Source: Massilia agri (GTDB lineage: Bacteria > Pseudomonadota > Gammaproteobacteria > Burkholderiales > Burkholderiaceae_D). From it: a DNA stretch of 64,000 bases. Below are positions 1 to 7,458 of the stretch, piece after piece. The position numbers and the translations under genes were made by a program. Positions within the stretch are counted from its first letter, which is position 1. The number at the start of each line of letters is the position of its first letter. Below the pieces are notes generated by a model. That model ran no database searches. It was not told the DNA's origin and saw only the letters and a program-made list of their open reading frames with translations. The stretch lies in the NCBI RefSeq assembly GCF_024753255.1, contig NZ_JANUHA010000002.1, positions 372,001 through 436,000 of the forward strand. The letters run 5' to 3'.

Positions 1-2
1 AT

Positions 3-170
3 ATAGCCGACTTACGCTTCCATGATTTACGTCATGAGGCCACAAGTAGGCTATTTGAAAAAGGCTTAAATGTGATGGAAGTTGCGGCCATTACCGGCCA
101 CAAAACACTAGACATGCTTAAACGCTACACGCATTTAAGAGCAGAAGATCTCGCGAAGAAATTAGGATGA
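3..170 (+). CDS. Tyrosine recombinase/phage integrase, C-terminal part only
   Basis: The window opens inside this gene; 55 codons and the TGA stop are visible. The peptide carries the last catalytic boxes of tyrosine recombinases: HDLRH near the start, GHKT about 25 residues later (the H/W position), and KRYTHL with the nucleophile tyrosine. Such enzymes integrate or excise islands and prophages at att sites. The gene ends 2 nt before the stop of a convergent operon. Because the N-terminal part is outside the window, the subfamily and the partner att site cannot be judged. Confidence 0.9.
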   Translation: MADLRFHDLRHEATSRLFEKGLNVMEVAAITGHKTLDMLKRYTHLRAEDLAKKLG

Positions 171-171
171 C

Positions 172-819
172 TTAAGGGGGATCCCAATGCAGTGAGGCTA
201 TTATATGCTTAACAGTGAGCTTTGATCCGCTGGACGGATGATTAGTTGTTGACCAAAAAGCGAAGTCTTCGTTTCCCACACATGGAACAATTCCATCGCC
301 ATACCCAGGACTGGTTTTATTTTGAGCTTCTAAATGTTGTGACCATTGAGCCAAAACATGTTTTGCACTCGGGGCGTAGCAATAAATGAGAAGACCACCT
401 TGGTTCGCATTGGTTGTGCCGGATGCATAACGATTCCTGAGTTGGTCGTAGCCACCTCTGAGATGGGTGTTATCTACAGACTTAACTTTCTTTCCTTCGC
501 CAATCCATTCATAACGGCCATATTCAACAGTAACATCTGCGTGCCCTCGCTTGTTTTTGTCGAAGTGAGCTGTATAGCCCGAGCGGTTCAGCTGACGAAC
601 AATATCAGCATTGATCGAATTTTCCGTATGCCCATCGCCTTGAAGTGTATTCGCATCAGCGACTAGTGCAGCAACAATCGTGTCAATTTCGCAATAAAGA
701 GTATCAAGGAAATCCTGGTATGTTCGGGCAGTAAGACGGTGCGCCCACTGAGGTACCTGAGGGTTTACTTTCTCAATGTCCCGTACCTGCGCGACAGTCA
801 TCGTATCCGGAAGAATCAT
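172..819 (-). CDS. Unknown protein with PD-(D/E)xK nuclease-like signature (third gene of the operon)
   Basis: This 215-residue protein is not recognised as a named family. Visible pattern: a glutamate in a predicted helix (HTENSIN, about residue 66), an aspartate followed by hydrophobic residues (HADVTV, about 95), then EGK (108-110) after a short strand. E...D...ExK is the usual arrangement of PD-(D/E)xK nucleases, so a nuclease role is plausible but not proven. A QGGLLIYCY strand follows. The ATG at 819 overlaps the upstream stop by one base (TGATG), which indicates translational coupling; a TTG one codon upstream is the alternative start. It is last in a three-gene operon and converges on the recombinase. 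Confidence 0.7.
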   Translation of the reverse strand: MILPDTMTVAQVRDIEKVNPQVPQWAHRLTARTYQDFLDTLYCEIDTIVAALVADANTLQGDGHTENSINADIVRQLNRSGYTAHFDKNKRGHADVTVEYGRYEWIGEGKKVKSVDNTHLRGGYDQLRNRYASGTTNANQGGLLIYCYAPSAKHVLAQWSQHLEAQNKTSPGYGDGIVPCVGNEDFAFWSTTNHPSSGSKLTVKHIIASLHWDPP

Positions 820-1238
820 CAATGGAACGCAGCGTAGTTAGGGCGAAAGAACACGTAGATAGAGTTCGCGCAATCAGGAACTTCCTCACCAGTTCTAGGA
901 TCGCAAAATTCACTGCTATCTAAAAATATATCTACTTCTTCAGCAGATAATTCGTATTCGAAATCCTCGTCAATAAACTCATAGCCTATAGTTAGCAAAT
1001 TTGCCCGAGAGCCCGTAAGGTAGGCGATAGTACGGTGAAGTATTTCGCCATCCTCTCGGTTTAACTTTGCTGCTTCACGCAGCATACCAAAAGTAAGATG
1101 ACGAATGTTTTTACCAGCATTTGCAACAAGAAAATTCACAACGTTCACAAATGCAAGACGAACAGGGTCAGCCTCGTCAAAATCTGTCGAGGCATAATCC
1201 AGCGCTAACTTGTAATGTGAAACTTGCGATGCGGTCAT
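819..1238 (-). CDS. Small acidic protein of unknown function (middle gene of the operon)
   Basis: This 139-residue protein is not recognised. Its N-terminal half looks helical with a possible helix-turn-helix-like stretch (LTFGMLREAAKLN, then DGEILHRTIAYL). The C-terminal half is acidic (FIDEDFEYEL) and ends in a strand-rich segment. Its ATG overlaps the stop of the upstream gene by four bases (ATGA), and its own stop overlaps the next start. Stoichiometric co-expression with its neighbours is therefore likely. A role as adaptor or regulator between the large first protein and the nuclease-like third protein is only an inference. Confidence 0.7.
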   Translation of the reverse strand: MTASQVSHYKLALDYASTDFDEADPVRLAFVNVVNFLVANAGKNIRHLTFGMLREAAKLNREDGEILHRTIAYLTGSRANLLTIGYEFIDEDFEYELSAEEVDIFLDSSEFCDPRTGEEVPDCANSIYVFFRPNYAAFH

Positions 1239-2299
1239 CTCAGTAGTTGCATCATATCTTCAAATTGTTTTCCATCAATGCAGTCTTCCACAATGGCCAT
1301 ATTGACGGTTGGAGTAGCTGAGCCGGTATCTGCAGATTTTCCAGGAATCTTAAGACGAACAATGGACAAATCTTTGTAATAGCTATACGCCTTTTGGATT
1401 GCAAATTTTTCTGTTGCAGACGCCGACATGCTTGCTACGTGGCTTGGGTCATCTTTCATGTTGCCCTTAAGACCACGCATTTTCCCATGGTTAATAGAGC
1501 CTGCCGCAGTGTTATGACCAAGCTCAACAAGATGCCCATTTTTATCATGATACAGCAAATCAATTTTAGGGAAAAAGTTTACCAATGTAAAAGATACCTT
1601 TTCCCAAGCCTTATCTACTTGATTGGACATCAATTCGCGAAAAGCGACTTTGAGCTCTTTCAAAGCTTCCACCATTCGATCGGTAGTTTTAAGGCGAGTG
1701 CCATCGACCCTGAACTCGATACGCTTATTTTTGGCATCAATGTATACCGAATCTATACGCTGAAAAATTAACTGCCTATAAGCAACAACTTGATCATATC
1801 CAGCAAACCGTTTGAGCGACACAGCATCCTTCATATCGTCGACAGCAAACGTTTCCCTTTCCGTTTCGTATGCGCGAGAATAAAAGTATAAAGTAACGCC
1901 AGTACGGGTCGTATTCAACTCGCTTGCCACAAGTTTCGGACGGAGTGTTAGATCCGAAAGCTCCTGATCTGAAACGTATGCGGGAAACGCCACAGTAGGG
2001 GTGTATTCACGCACAAAACTATGTGCAATTGCTTTCGTCAATAAAGCGCTATCTTTTTGCTCAAAAACTGCGAACTGTATAGCTTTATTACCCCACTCAA
2101 CGTTATCTCGATAGATTTTTTCAAGTCGAGAAGCATACGACGAAGCGGTCATAGCAGGCACCTGCAAATCGCCGTATTTACGCTCAAGGCCAGCCCAACC
2201 GTTGCTCGTTGGCAGTTCGTTATGTTCTAAGGCTGCTCGAAGGGTCGTGAAGTTGGGTTGGCGACGACGCAACTTTGCCAGTGCTGATTGGATGGTCAT
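1235..2299 (-). CDS. Unknown 354-residue protein, first gene of a three-gene island operon
   Basis: No family is recognised. The protein has no signal peptide or membrane segment. Visible parts are an N-terminal RRRQ region, a central helical stretch with many charged residues, and a late segment (VELGHNTAAGS...HGKMRGLKG) with several histidines and glycines. Codon use is A+T-rich and unlike the chromosome from 15 kb on, which supports transfer. No clear Shine-Dalgarno site precedes the ATG; instead a perfect palindrome sits 9 bases upstream. The next two genes overlap it in a chain, so this is the head of a compact operon beside a recombinase, a common setting for defence modules. That function is inferred from context only. 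Confidence 0.75.
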   Translation of the reverse strand: MTIQSALAKLRRRQPNFTTLRAALEHNELPTSNGWAGLERKYGDLQVPAMTASSYASRLEKIYRDNVEWGNKAIQFAVFEQKDSALLTKAIAHSFVREYTPTVAFPAYVSDQELSDLTLRPKLVASELNTTRTGVTLYFYSRAYETERETFAVDDMKDAVSLKRFAGYDQVVAYRQLIFQRIDSVYIDAKNKRIEFRVDGTRLKTTDRMVEALKELKVAFRELMSNQVDKAWEKVSFTLVNFFPKIDLLYHDKNGHLVELGHNTAAGSINHGKMRGLKGNMKDDPSHVASMSASATEKFAIQKAYSYYKDLSIVRLKIPGKSADTGSATPTVNMAIVEDCIDGKQFEDMMQLLR

Positions 2300-2307
2300 A
2301 GTAAGTC

Positions 2308-2325
2308 AATGAACGGATGTTCATT
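2308..2325. promoter_or_regulatory. Palindromic operator candidate upstream of the three-gene operon
   Basis: The sequence AATGAAC-GGAT-GTTCATT is a perfect 7-bp inverted repeat with a 4-bp spacer, 9 bp upstream of the ATG at 2299. It occupies the place of the leader and ribosome binding site, so a bound repressor would block initiation. The geometry suits a dimeric helix-turn-helix repressor. No regulator gene is adjacent in the window. Confidence 0.45.
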
Positions 2326-2425
2326 TATTGTATGCCAACCACTTTATCGAATCAGCAATTTTCTTAACGTTGCAATATAGCAACACCAGGCGTGGGTAAA
2401 GCCTTGAAAAGCATAAAAGTTGCCG

Positions 2426-2683
2426 CTAGGACATTCGCCCATCACGACCTACGACAAGCACAGTCGAGTCTTCACTTACCTGTACTATTTCCCTAAGACC
2501 ATTGGGCCATTCGCGGATCAACCCATCTGGCACCTCATCGTCACAATAGTAGATCGGCCGCCCTTCCTGGAGGTGCGACCTGGCTGCCTCGCCATCGTCA
2601 TGACGTAAGAGGCGCAAGCAACAGGCCCAAAACCTACGCTCTTCGCGCTCGCTCATGGATTCAATCTGCTGTGGGTCGAACAT
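2426..2683 (-). CDS. Hypothetical 85-residue protein
   Basis: This is a short soluble protein of unknown function, rich in arginine and acidic residues at the N-terminus (SEREERRFW), with a CDDEVPDG segment in the middle. It lies alone between the unknown operon and the insertion sequence. No good ribosome binding site is visible before the ATG, and there is no partner gene. The amino-acid composition looks protein-like rather than random, but a real gene is not certain. Confidence 0.45.
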   Translation of the reverse strand: MFDPQQIESMSEREERRFWACCLRLLRHDDGEAARSHLQEGRPIYYCDDEVPDGLIREWPNGLREIVQVSEDSTVLVVGRDGRMS

Positions 2684-2854
2684 TGTTTGCGATTTTAGCC
2701 GGCAAATTTCTGCACCTGACCATTGTAAACCACATAGGCTTGAGGTCCTGCACCGCTTCGCTTGTATTCACAAACGAGGGAACGTAGCTCCGTTGGACGT
2801 CAAGAAATTCGTCTGAAGCAATGAACTTCGAGGCTTTACCCACGCTCCGTTTTA

Positions 2855-3707
2855 GAGCGCCTAACAAAACCGTTCGACATACCGCCAACAGATGAGCGAA
2901 CAGGCAAGTGAAAGGAACGCCTGGTGAATGTCTGCTCGCCGCTCATGTCGTATGCGTAATCTGCGAAAGCGGTGTGGCCAACCCAGGGTACGCTCGACAA
3001 CCCACCGCCATCTGCCGAGCCGTTCGCGTGACTCCACGCCGTAGCGCGCAATCCGAGCTGCGATTCCCCGACGGCGCAGCCAAGCCCGATGGGCTCTCGA
3101 AGCATAGGCTCGATCGGCATGCAGCTTACCTGGGCGTTTGCGGGCACGGCCTGCCAGCCCTTTAACTGCCGGGACGGACTCTACCAACGGGATGAGGAAA
3201 CGCGAGTCGTGTACCTGCGCACCCGAGATCTGGGCTACCAATGGAAGCCCACGCTCGTCGACCAGTAAATGGTGTTTACAGCCGAGTTTGCCGCGATCGG
3301 TAGGGTTTCGGCCTGTGTGCTCGCCGCCGGCAGGCGCCGGTACGCTTGCAGCGTCAACGCTAGCTCGATCCCACATGATCTGGTCGTGTTCGCGGAGCCG
3401 TCGCAGAATCGTCTCGTGAATACGCTGCCAGACGCCAGCTAGCATCCATTCGTGAAGCCGACGCCAGCATGTCATACCACTGCCGCAGCCGAGTTCGCGC
3501 GGCAAGTACTCCCACGGTATTCCAGTCTTGAGGACAAAGAGGATCCCTGTCAGGGCCGCGCGGTCATCGATACGTGGACGGCCACCTTTGGGCGATCGGC
3601 GATGGGCCGGAAGATCAGCTGCTATAAGCGACCACAGGTCTTCAGGAAGAAGTGCTCGGGCCATGGCATCAGTCCGTCTACAAACACGGACGTCATGTTA
3701 GTGCCTC
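2855..3707 (-). mobile_element. IS5-family insertion sequence
   Basis: The element is delimited by imperfect inverted repeats: GAGCGCCTAACAAAACC at 2855-2871 and, read inward from the other side, GAGGCACTAACATGACG at 3707-3691 (11 of 17 positions agree). The single transposase gene fills the element and runs into the left repeat. No target-site duplication is obvious at these limits, so the exact ends are approximate or one side has been altered. Confidence 0.65.
2861..3664 (-). CDS. IS5-family DDE transposase
   Basis: At 267 residues this is full length for a single-ORF IS5-group transposase. The DDE triad can be placed at D104 (VDAAS), D184 (HADRAY) and E224 (VVERTLGWPHRFRR), with the family's Y/R-rich segment after the glutamate. 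The N-terminal domain contains the usual GGRPRIDDR segment near residue 30. The frame is intact, so the element could be active. The stop lies inside the left terminal repeat. The enzyme catalyses cut-and-paste transposition of its own element. Confidence 0.92.
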   Translation of the reverse strand: MARALLPEDLWSLIAADLPAHRRSPKGGRPRIDDRAALTGILFVLKTGIPWEYLPRELGCGSGMTCWRRLHEWMLAGVWQRIHETILRRLREHDQIMWDRASVDAASVPAPAGGEHTGRNPTDRGKLGCKHHLLVDERGLPLVAQISGAQVHDSRFLIPLVESVPAVKGLAGRARKRPGKLHADRAYASRAHRAWLRRRGIAARIARYGVESRERLGRWRWVVERTLGWPHRFRRLRIRHERRADIHQAFLSLACSLICWRYVERFC

Positions 3708-3723
3708 GACTGGGCGCGCGTAC

Positions 3724-3747
3724 GTCCGCTTCCGACCCAAAGCAGAC
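3724..3747. repeat. Hairpin related to the attC-like repeats
   Basis: GTCCGC and GCAGAC flank a 12-base centre (TTCCGACCCAAA). The same design, GTCCGC...GCGGAC around a 12-base centre, lies in the attC-like copy at 7362-7456, and a weaker form lies in the copy at 5931-6022. This may be a third, eroded copy just outside the insertion sequence. Confidence 0.35.
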
Positions 3748-3832
3748 CTATGACGCGAGCGATTTTTTGCTTTCAGCTTGTCGGTAACGGTTTCGATTTC
3801 CAGCACTGGCCTGACACATCTAATCGGACGCG

Positions 3833-5806
3833 TTAGAACCTGCCGTCCCAGAAGAGCAGTCCACCCTGCCATGCCATTACCGTAGCGCCTACGCATGCCA
3901 GGCAAAGGACTGCATGGTGCATCCGCCCGGCCCAGGAACCGCCAGACATGCGAAGGCGGACACCCGTCATCCAGAGTGTCGAAAACGTGGCGACAGCCCC
4001 CGCGCAGGCGAGAATCTGGGCGAGACGCAAGAGCACGCCGCAAGCTGGTGAGGAGACAAACAGCAAGTCGTTCGCGATTGCGAGGGTAACGCCTCCGCAG
4101 ACGATCCATGGTGCCAGTACAACGAAACCGGTTGCGCCGACAAATAGGTTCCTTCGCAACGCGCGAGACGCCACTACACCACGCCCTTGGGGACGACTCC
4201 GAAACAGGGCGGACAATAGCTGCCATGGGGAGCTGAGCAGTAGAATCACGAGAGAAGAGATCAAGATGACTCGCATGAACAGCTGGTGTCGGTACCACGG
4301 GCTCTTTTGCCTAATGCTCGGCGGGCCGCCGTTGCCGCTCAGCTCCCACTCTCCTTCTGCATTCTTTTTAAAGTAGAGCCGTTGGAGTGGATCGCCCAAG
4401 CTCTGCCAGACGCCGGCTTCGATCTGCCGCCACGCGACAGGAATGCCGTTCGGACCAACATACGAGTCTACGACGAGATTTCCACGCCCGACCGAACGCA
4501 CGACTGTTTGTTCGACGAGCAGAGATTTCAGCGATAAGGGCGAACGATCGAACCGCCAACTCCTGCGATAGCTTCCAGAAAGCTCATCCGGTCCCTCTGC
4601 CGCTACTATTTGCAACGGTGGGGCAACCTGTGCGGGATGCGCAAAATAGCGTGCGGCGAACACCCTCAGCAACTTGTTGCGCATGTCCCCACCCGCCTCG
4701 GAGTTCTGAACGATAAACAGTCCAACCCGTTGTTGCGGGAAAAGATACATCCCCGAATAATAGTTCGGAATGTCGCCGGTATGCCCGATCACTCGGGGGC
4801 CTGCGCTGTCCATTTCGAAGGTGCCAAGCGCAATGCCGGGCCCGGCTGGGTGGTGGCGAAATTGTATGGAATGCATTGCTGCCAGTGTCGTGGACTTCAG
4901 CAAGGGTTTGGCGGATGCAGTGTCGGCGCCGAGGTGGGCAAGCATGAAGCGCGCCATATCCATTGCCGAACTCGACATACTTGTAGCGGGCGCCGCTTGT
5001 GCGATAGCGAATGGACTGGGACCATCGGACGCCGTGCGATACCCTTTGGCCAGGAGTGGAGCTAGGTGGCTGGGCAAGGGCTGCGCGAAGCTCGAATAAT
5101 CCATCTCAAGCGGCTTAAAAACGTGGTTTTCAATATAAGTATTGAAAGGCTCACCAGAAACGCGTTCGACGATGTAACCCGCCAGCGTGGTGCTATAGCT
5201 CGAATACGCCGGTACTGTGCCCGGCGCATACAGGCGCGCGGGCATGTGCCGCACAAGATAATCACGAAGTGGGCCTAGATCACCAGCTTTAACCCAGCGT
5301 CCCTGCACCGTATCGTCGAAGCCTGCCGTATGGGACATCAGGTGGCGCATCGTGATTGGCTTGCCGAATCTGGCAGGGATAGGGAAGTCAACGTAGCGCG
5401 CAATGTCCGCGTCGAGGTCAATCTTGCCGCGCTCGACCAGTTGCATCACAGCAGTATAGGTAATGACCTTCGACACCGATGCGATACGAAACAAAGTACG
5501 GATGGGAGAAATCGGTACTTTGTTTTCGATGTCGGCGTATCCATAGCCGCGTGCGAACAGCAGCGTGCCGTCCTTCACCACCACGATTGCGGCACCGGCG
5601 ATGTCTGCCTGCTTCATTTCACGATGGGCATGCTCGTCGAACAGAGTGCTGAGATCGTCAGAAGTCATCGTCACTGGAGATGACGCGTGCTGTGCCATGA
5701 CGGCATTAGCCGCGGCAAAATACAGGCTTGCAGTAAAGGCCGCACCCTGCGACAGCCGACATAACAGTCGAATCGGGCTTTTCCAGAGCTTAGAGTATTT
5801 GGTCAC
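3833..5806 (-). CDS. Serine hydrolase of the class C beta-lactamase/PBP4*-like family with C-terminal membrane domain
   Basis: The 657-residue protein begins with a GTG codon and a hydrophobic N-terminal segment (about 20-38) that suggests export. The catalytic domain (about 50-400) has the serine-lysine box S110-V-S-K113, the tyrosine box Y201-S-S203 and the H342-T-G344 box of penicillin-binding-protein-like serine hydrolases. A linker domain follows, then about four hydrophobic segments (about residues 515-655) that would anchor it in the inner membrane. Members of this family are peptidases, esterases or amidases; the substrate cannot be read from sequence. It lies between the insertion sequence and an attC-like repeat, as a cassette passenger would, but it is long for a cassette gene. 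Confidence 0.85.
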   Translation of the reverse strand: MTKYSKLWKSPIRLLCRLSQGAAFTASLYFAAANAVMAQHASSPVTMTSDDLSTLFDEHAHREMKQADIAGAAIVVVKDGTLLFARGYGYADIENKVPISPIRTLFRIASVSKVITYTAVMQLVERGKIDLDADIARYVDFPIPARFGKPITMRHLMSHTAGFDDTVQGRWVKAGDLGPLRDYLVRHMPARLYAPGTVPAYSSYSTTLAGYIVERVSGEPFNTYIENHVFKPLEMDYSSFAQPLPSHLAPLLAKGYRTASDGPSPFAIAQAAPATSMSSSAMDMARFMLAHLGADTASAKPLLKSTTLAAMHSIQFRHHPAGPGIALGTFEMDSAGPRVIGHTGDIPNYYSGMYLFPQQRVGLFIVQNSEAGGDMRNKLLRVFAARYFAHPAQVAPPLQIVAAEGPDELSGSYRRSWRFDRSPLSLKSLLVEQTVVRSVGRGNLVVDSYVGPNGIPVAWRQIEAGVWQSLGDPLQRLYFKKNAEGEWELSGNGGPPSIRQKSPWYRHQLFMRVILISSLVILLLSSPWQLLSALFRSRPQGRGVVASRALRRNLFVGATGFVVLAPWIVCGGVTLAIANDLLFVSSPACGVLLRLAQILACAGAVATFSTLWMTGVRLRMSGGSWAGRMHHAVLCLACVGATVMAWQGGLLFWDGRF

Positions 5807-5909
5807 GTTGTGCCGTTCCGTTTTGCTATTACTTTCAATGTAAAACGGAATGACGCTACCAAAAAGATCGAAGCGAAAATACGCGGAATTTCACAACGAA
5901 CGAATATCT

Positions 5910-6014
5910 TGCTAACGAACTGTCTGGATGCCCGCTCTTGGCCGAATGCGGCCCTTGGTGCGGCTCAGTTTACCCGTCTGTTGCCTGCAGAGCAACGTGA
6001 ACGTTTTGTTAGGC
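5910..6014 (+). repeat. attC-like recombination site, copy 1
   Basis: The + strand ends with GTTAGGC (6008-6014), a perfect match to the integron core site GTTRRRY, and begins with TGCTAAC (5910), a partial inverse core. CTAAC-type boxes at both ends pair imperfectly, and hairpins lie between. Positions 5931-6022 are about 80 percent alike by eye to 7362-7456. The 105-bp length fits attC sites. The neighbouring genes read on the opposite strand to the usual cassette orientation. Confidence 0.5.
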
Positions 6015-6018
6015 GTTC

Positions 6019-6762
6019 TTAAGTGCCGTTCCGCGTAGAAGGCTCCACTTTTAATGGCGCTACGCCTAAGTTAAAGTAGCCCGGCAGTGGACCGACTGTT
6101 TTTCCATTGATTGAGATTGTCGGCACTAATAGGTAGAGCCAAAATAAACTCAGGGTGATAGCGGCCCAGATTGGAATACGACTAACTGAAAATTTGCTTA
6201 GGATGAGTTGGTTTTCAAGCCAGCGTCTCCAGGTAGTCGCTCCTTGACTTATCTCGACTTTATTGGCTTCAGTGATAGCCCCTGCGTCGTACTCAATCTT
6301 ATCGGTCGATCGGGCTGCAGTTAGATTTACGTCAGCGAGCCGTCGTTTCTCGTCAGCAGTTAGGAAGTCACCATCTGCCGTTAGGAAATTGCTGACTCGT
6401 TTATAGTCTTTGAGTTCTTCGAGCAGCCAAATCTCAGTAGTTTTGGCTGCTCGCTCCCACCGGACTTGCCAAAATTTTGAGCCTGCGGCCATCCCGACTT
6501 GAAGAAGTGACGTGATCAAGCCAACCAGACATACTGCGAAGGTAATGATCGGGGCGGCAGTGCCTTGGGACTGAACGATCCCTGCAATGAGCACCCCTTG
6601 GAAAATCATAAAAAAGTTATTGCGTTGCGTAAGTTGCGAAATCTCGAACTCGCGCTGACGTTGAGCAAAATCGTAGGCTTTTGTTAGAGTTCCAACAGGG
6701 GAGTCCGCTTCCTCAGGTCTCGTTGACGTAGAAGACGGGTTAGGGTTGCTTGAAGTAGCCAT
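6019..6762 (-). CDS. Membrane protein of the RipA/SLATT-like type
   Basis: The 247-residue protein has a soluble, serine/proline-rich N-terminus, two close hydrophobic helices at about 50-70 and 73-93, a long charged central region and a third helix at about 198-217. The segment FEISQLTQRNNFFMIFQG before and into the first helix resembles proteins annotated as RipA-family octameric or SLATT-like membrane proteins; this comes from memory of the pattern, not a search. SLATT-like proteins often accompany defence or toxin systems. It lies between two attC-like sites, as a cassette gene would. The stop is 5 bases outside the core site of copy 1. Confidence 0.7.
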   Translation of the reverse strand: MATSSNPNPSSTSTRPEEADSPVGTLTKAYDFAQRQREFEISQLTQRNNFFMIFQGVLIAGIVQSQGTAAPIITFAVCLVGLITSLLQVGMAAGSKFWQVRWERAAKTTEIWLLEELKDYKRVSNFLTADGDFLTADEKRRLADVNLTAARSTDKIEYDAGAITEANKVEISQGATTWRRWLENQLILSKFSVSRIPIWAAITLSLFWLYLLVPTISINGKTVGPLPGYFNLGVAPLKVEPSTRNGT

Positions 6763-7004
6763 AGCGCATGAGATTGTTTACCAAACCATTATGTTACCAG
6801 TATTGCAAGCACCACAATGAACTATGCCATACTGTATATATGTACAGCAGAGCCAAGAAACTGCGCGAGTGTGGGAAGCGCAAGCCTTCATGCGACATTC
6901 AAGCTGACGAGGGTCACGAAGGGCTGCAACCGACCCATTTCGGACGTTTAGTCGACAGCTTTGAGAGGACAACTGGCATAGGCTGCATGCACGGGTTGAC
7001 GCGA

Positions 7005-7229
7005 CTATTTGCGCTGCGCTGCTGCACTACAAATTGTCAGGACAGAACCGGAAAGCAGAATGGGCCATAGCGCACTGGCGTCCCCGAAAAATAGAGACAC
7101 AATCGCGCCTACGGCCGTGACGGCCATTGCTCGCGGCCAGCGCTGGCTAGGAAGTCGCAAGATAAGGTAGAGCGCGATCATCCCTATCAGTGCGAGTGAA
7201 ACGACCCAATACCAAGCTACGTTTGCCAT
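7005..7229 (-). CDS. Small membrane protein, 74 residues
   Basis: The protein is mostly hydrophobic with about three short membrane segments (6-24, 34-50, 53-69) and a charged tail (QRK). No family is recognised, and the ribosome binding site is weak. It lies upstream of the RipA/SLATT-like gene on the same strand, 240 bases away, inside the same putative cassette unit. The gap between them holds a segment with the CCGACCCATTTCGGACG motif but no convincing gene. Confidence 0.5.
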   Translation of the reverse strand: MANVAWYWVVSLALIGMIALYLILRLPSQRWPRAMAVTAVGAIVSLFFGDASALWPILLSGSVLTICSAAAQRK

Positions 7230-7304
7230 GTTGAATCAACGTTGATCCGAAAGAGAAGCATGATACGTGGAGCTTGAACATGAAAAGTCACACAATTTCA
7301 CGCT

Positions 7305-7447
7305 GATTAACTTGGTTCGCTCACTGCCTTGGTACTAATGAAGTTGTCTTCACCGCATTAGGTCCGCTTTTGGCCGATTGCGGACGTTCGGCAAGGCTCA
7401 GTGTATCCGGCTGTTGCCGATAGAGCAACGAGAGGGTTTTGTTAGGC
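7305..7447 (+). repeat. attC-like recombination site, copy 2
   Basis: The site ends with GTTAGGC (7441-7447), matching the integron core consensus; GATTAAC at 7305-7311 is the best candidate for the inverse core (6 of 7). The internal hairpin GTCCGC...GCGGAC lies at 7362-7385. Similarity to copy 1 covers at least 90 bp up to and beyond the core. The left limit is less certain than the right. It lies immediately after the stop of the phage secretin gene. Confidence 0.45.
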
Positions 7448-7458
7448 GTACTTAGGTA

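Noticed and set aside
6778..6972. 64-codon minus-strand frame beside the RipA/SLATT-like gene
   Set aside because: Its sequence (NGSVAALRDPR type) comes from the CCGACCCATTTCGGACG repeat motif, not from a conserved protein.
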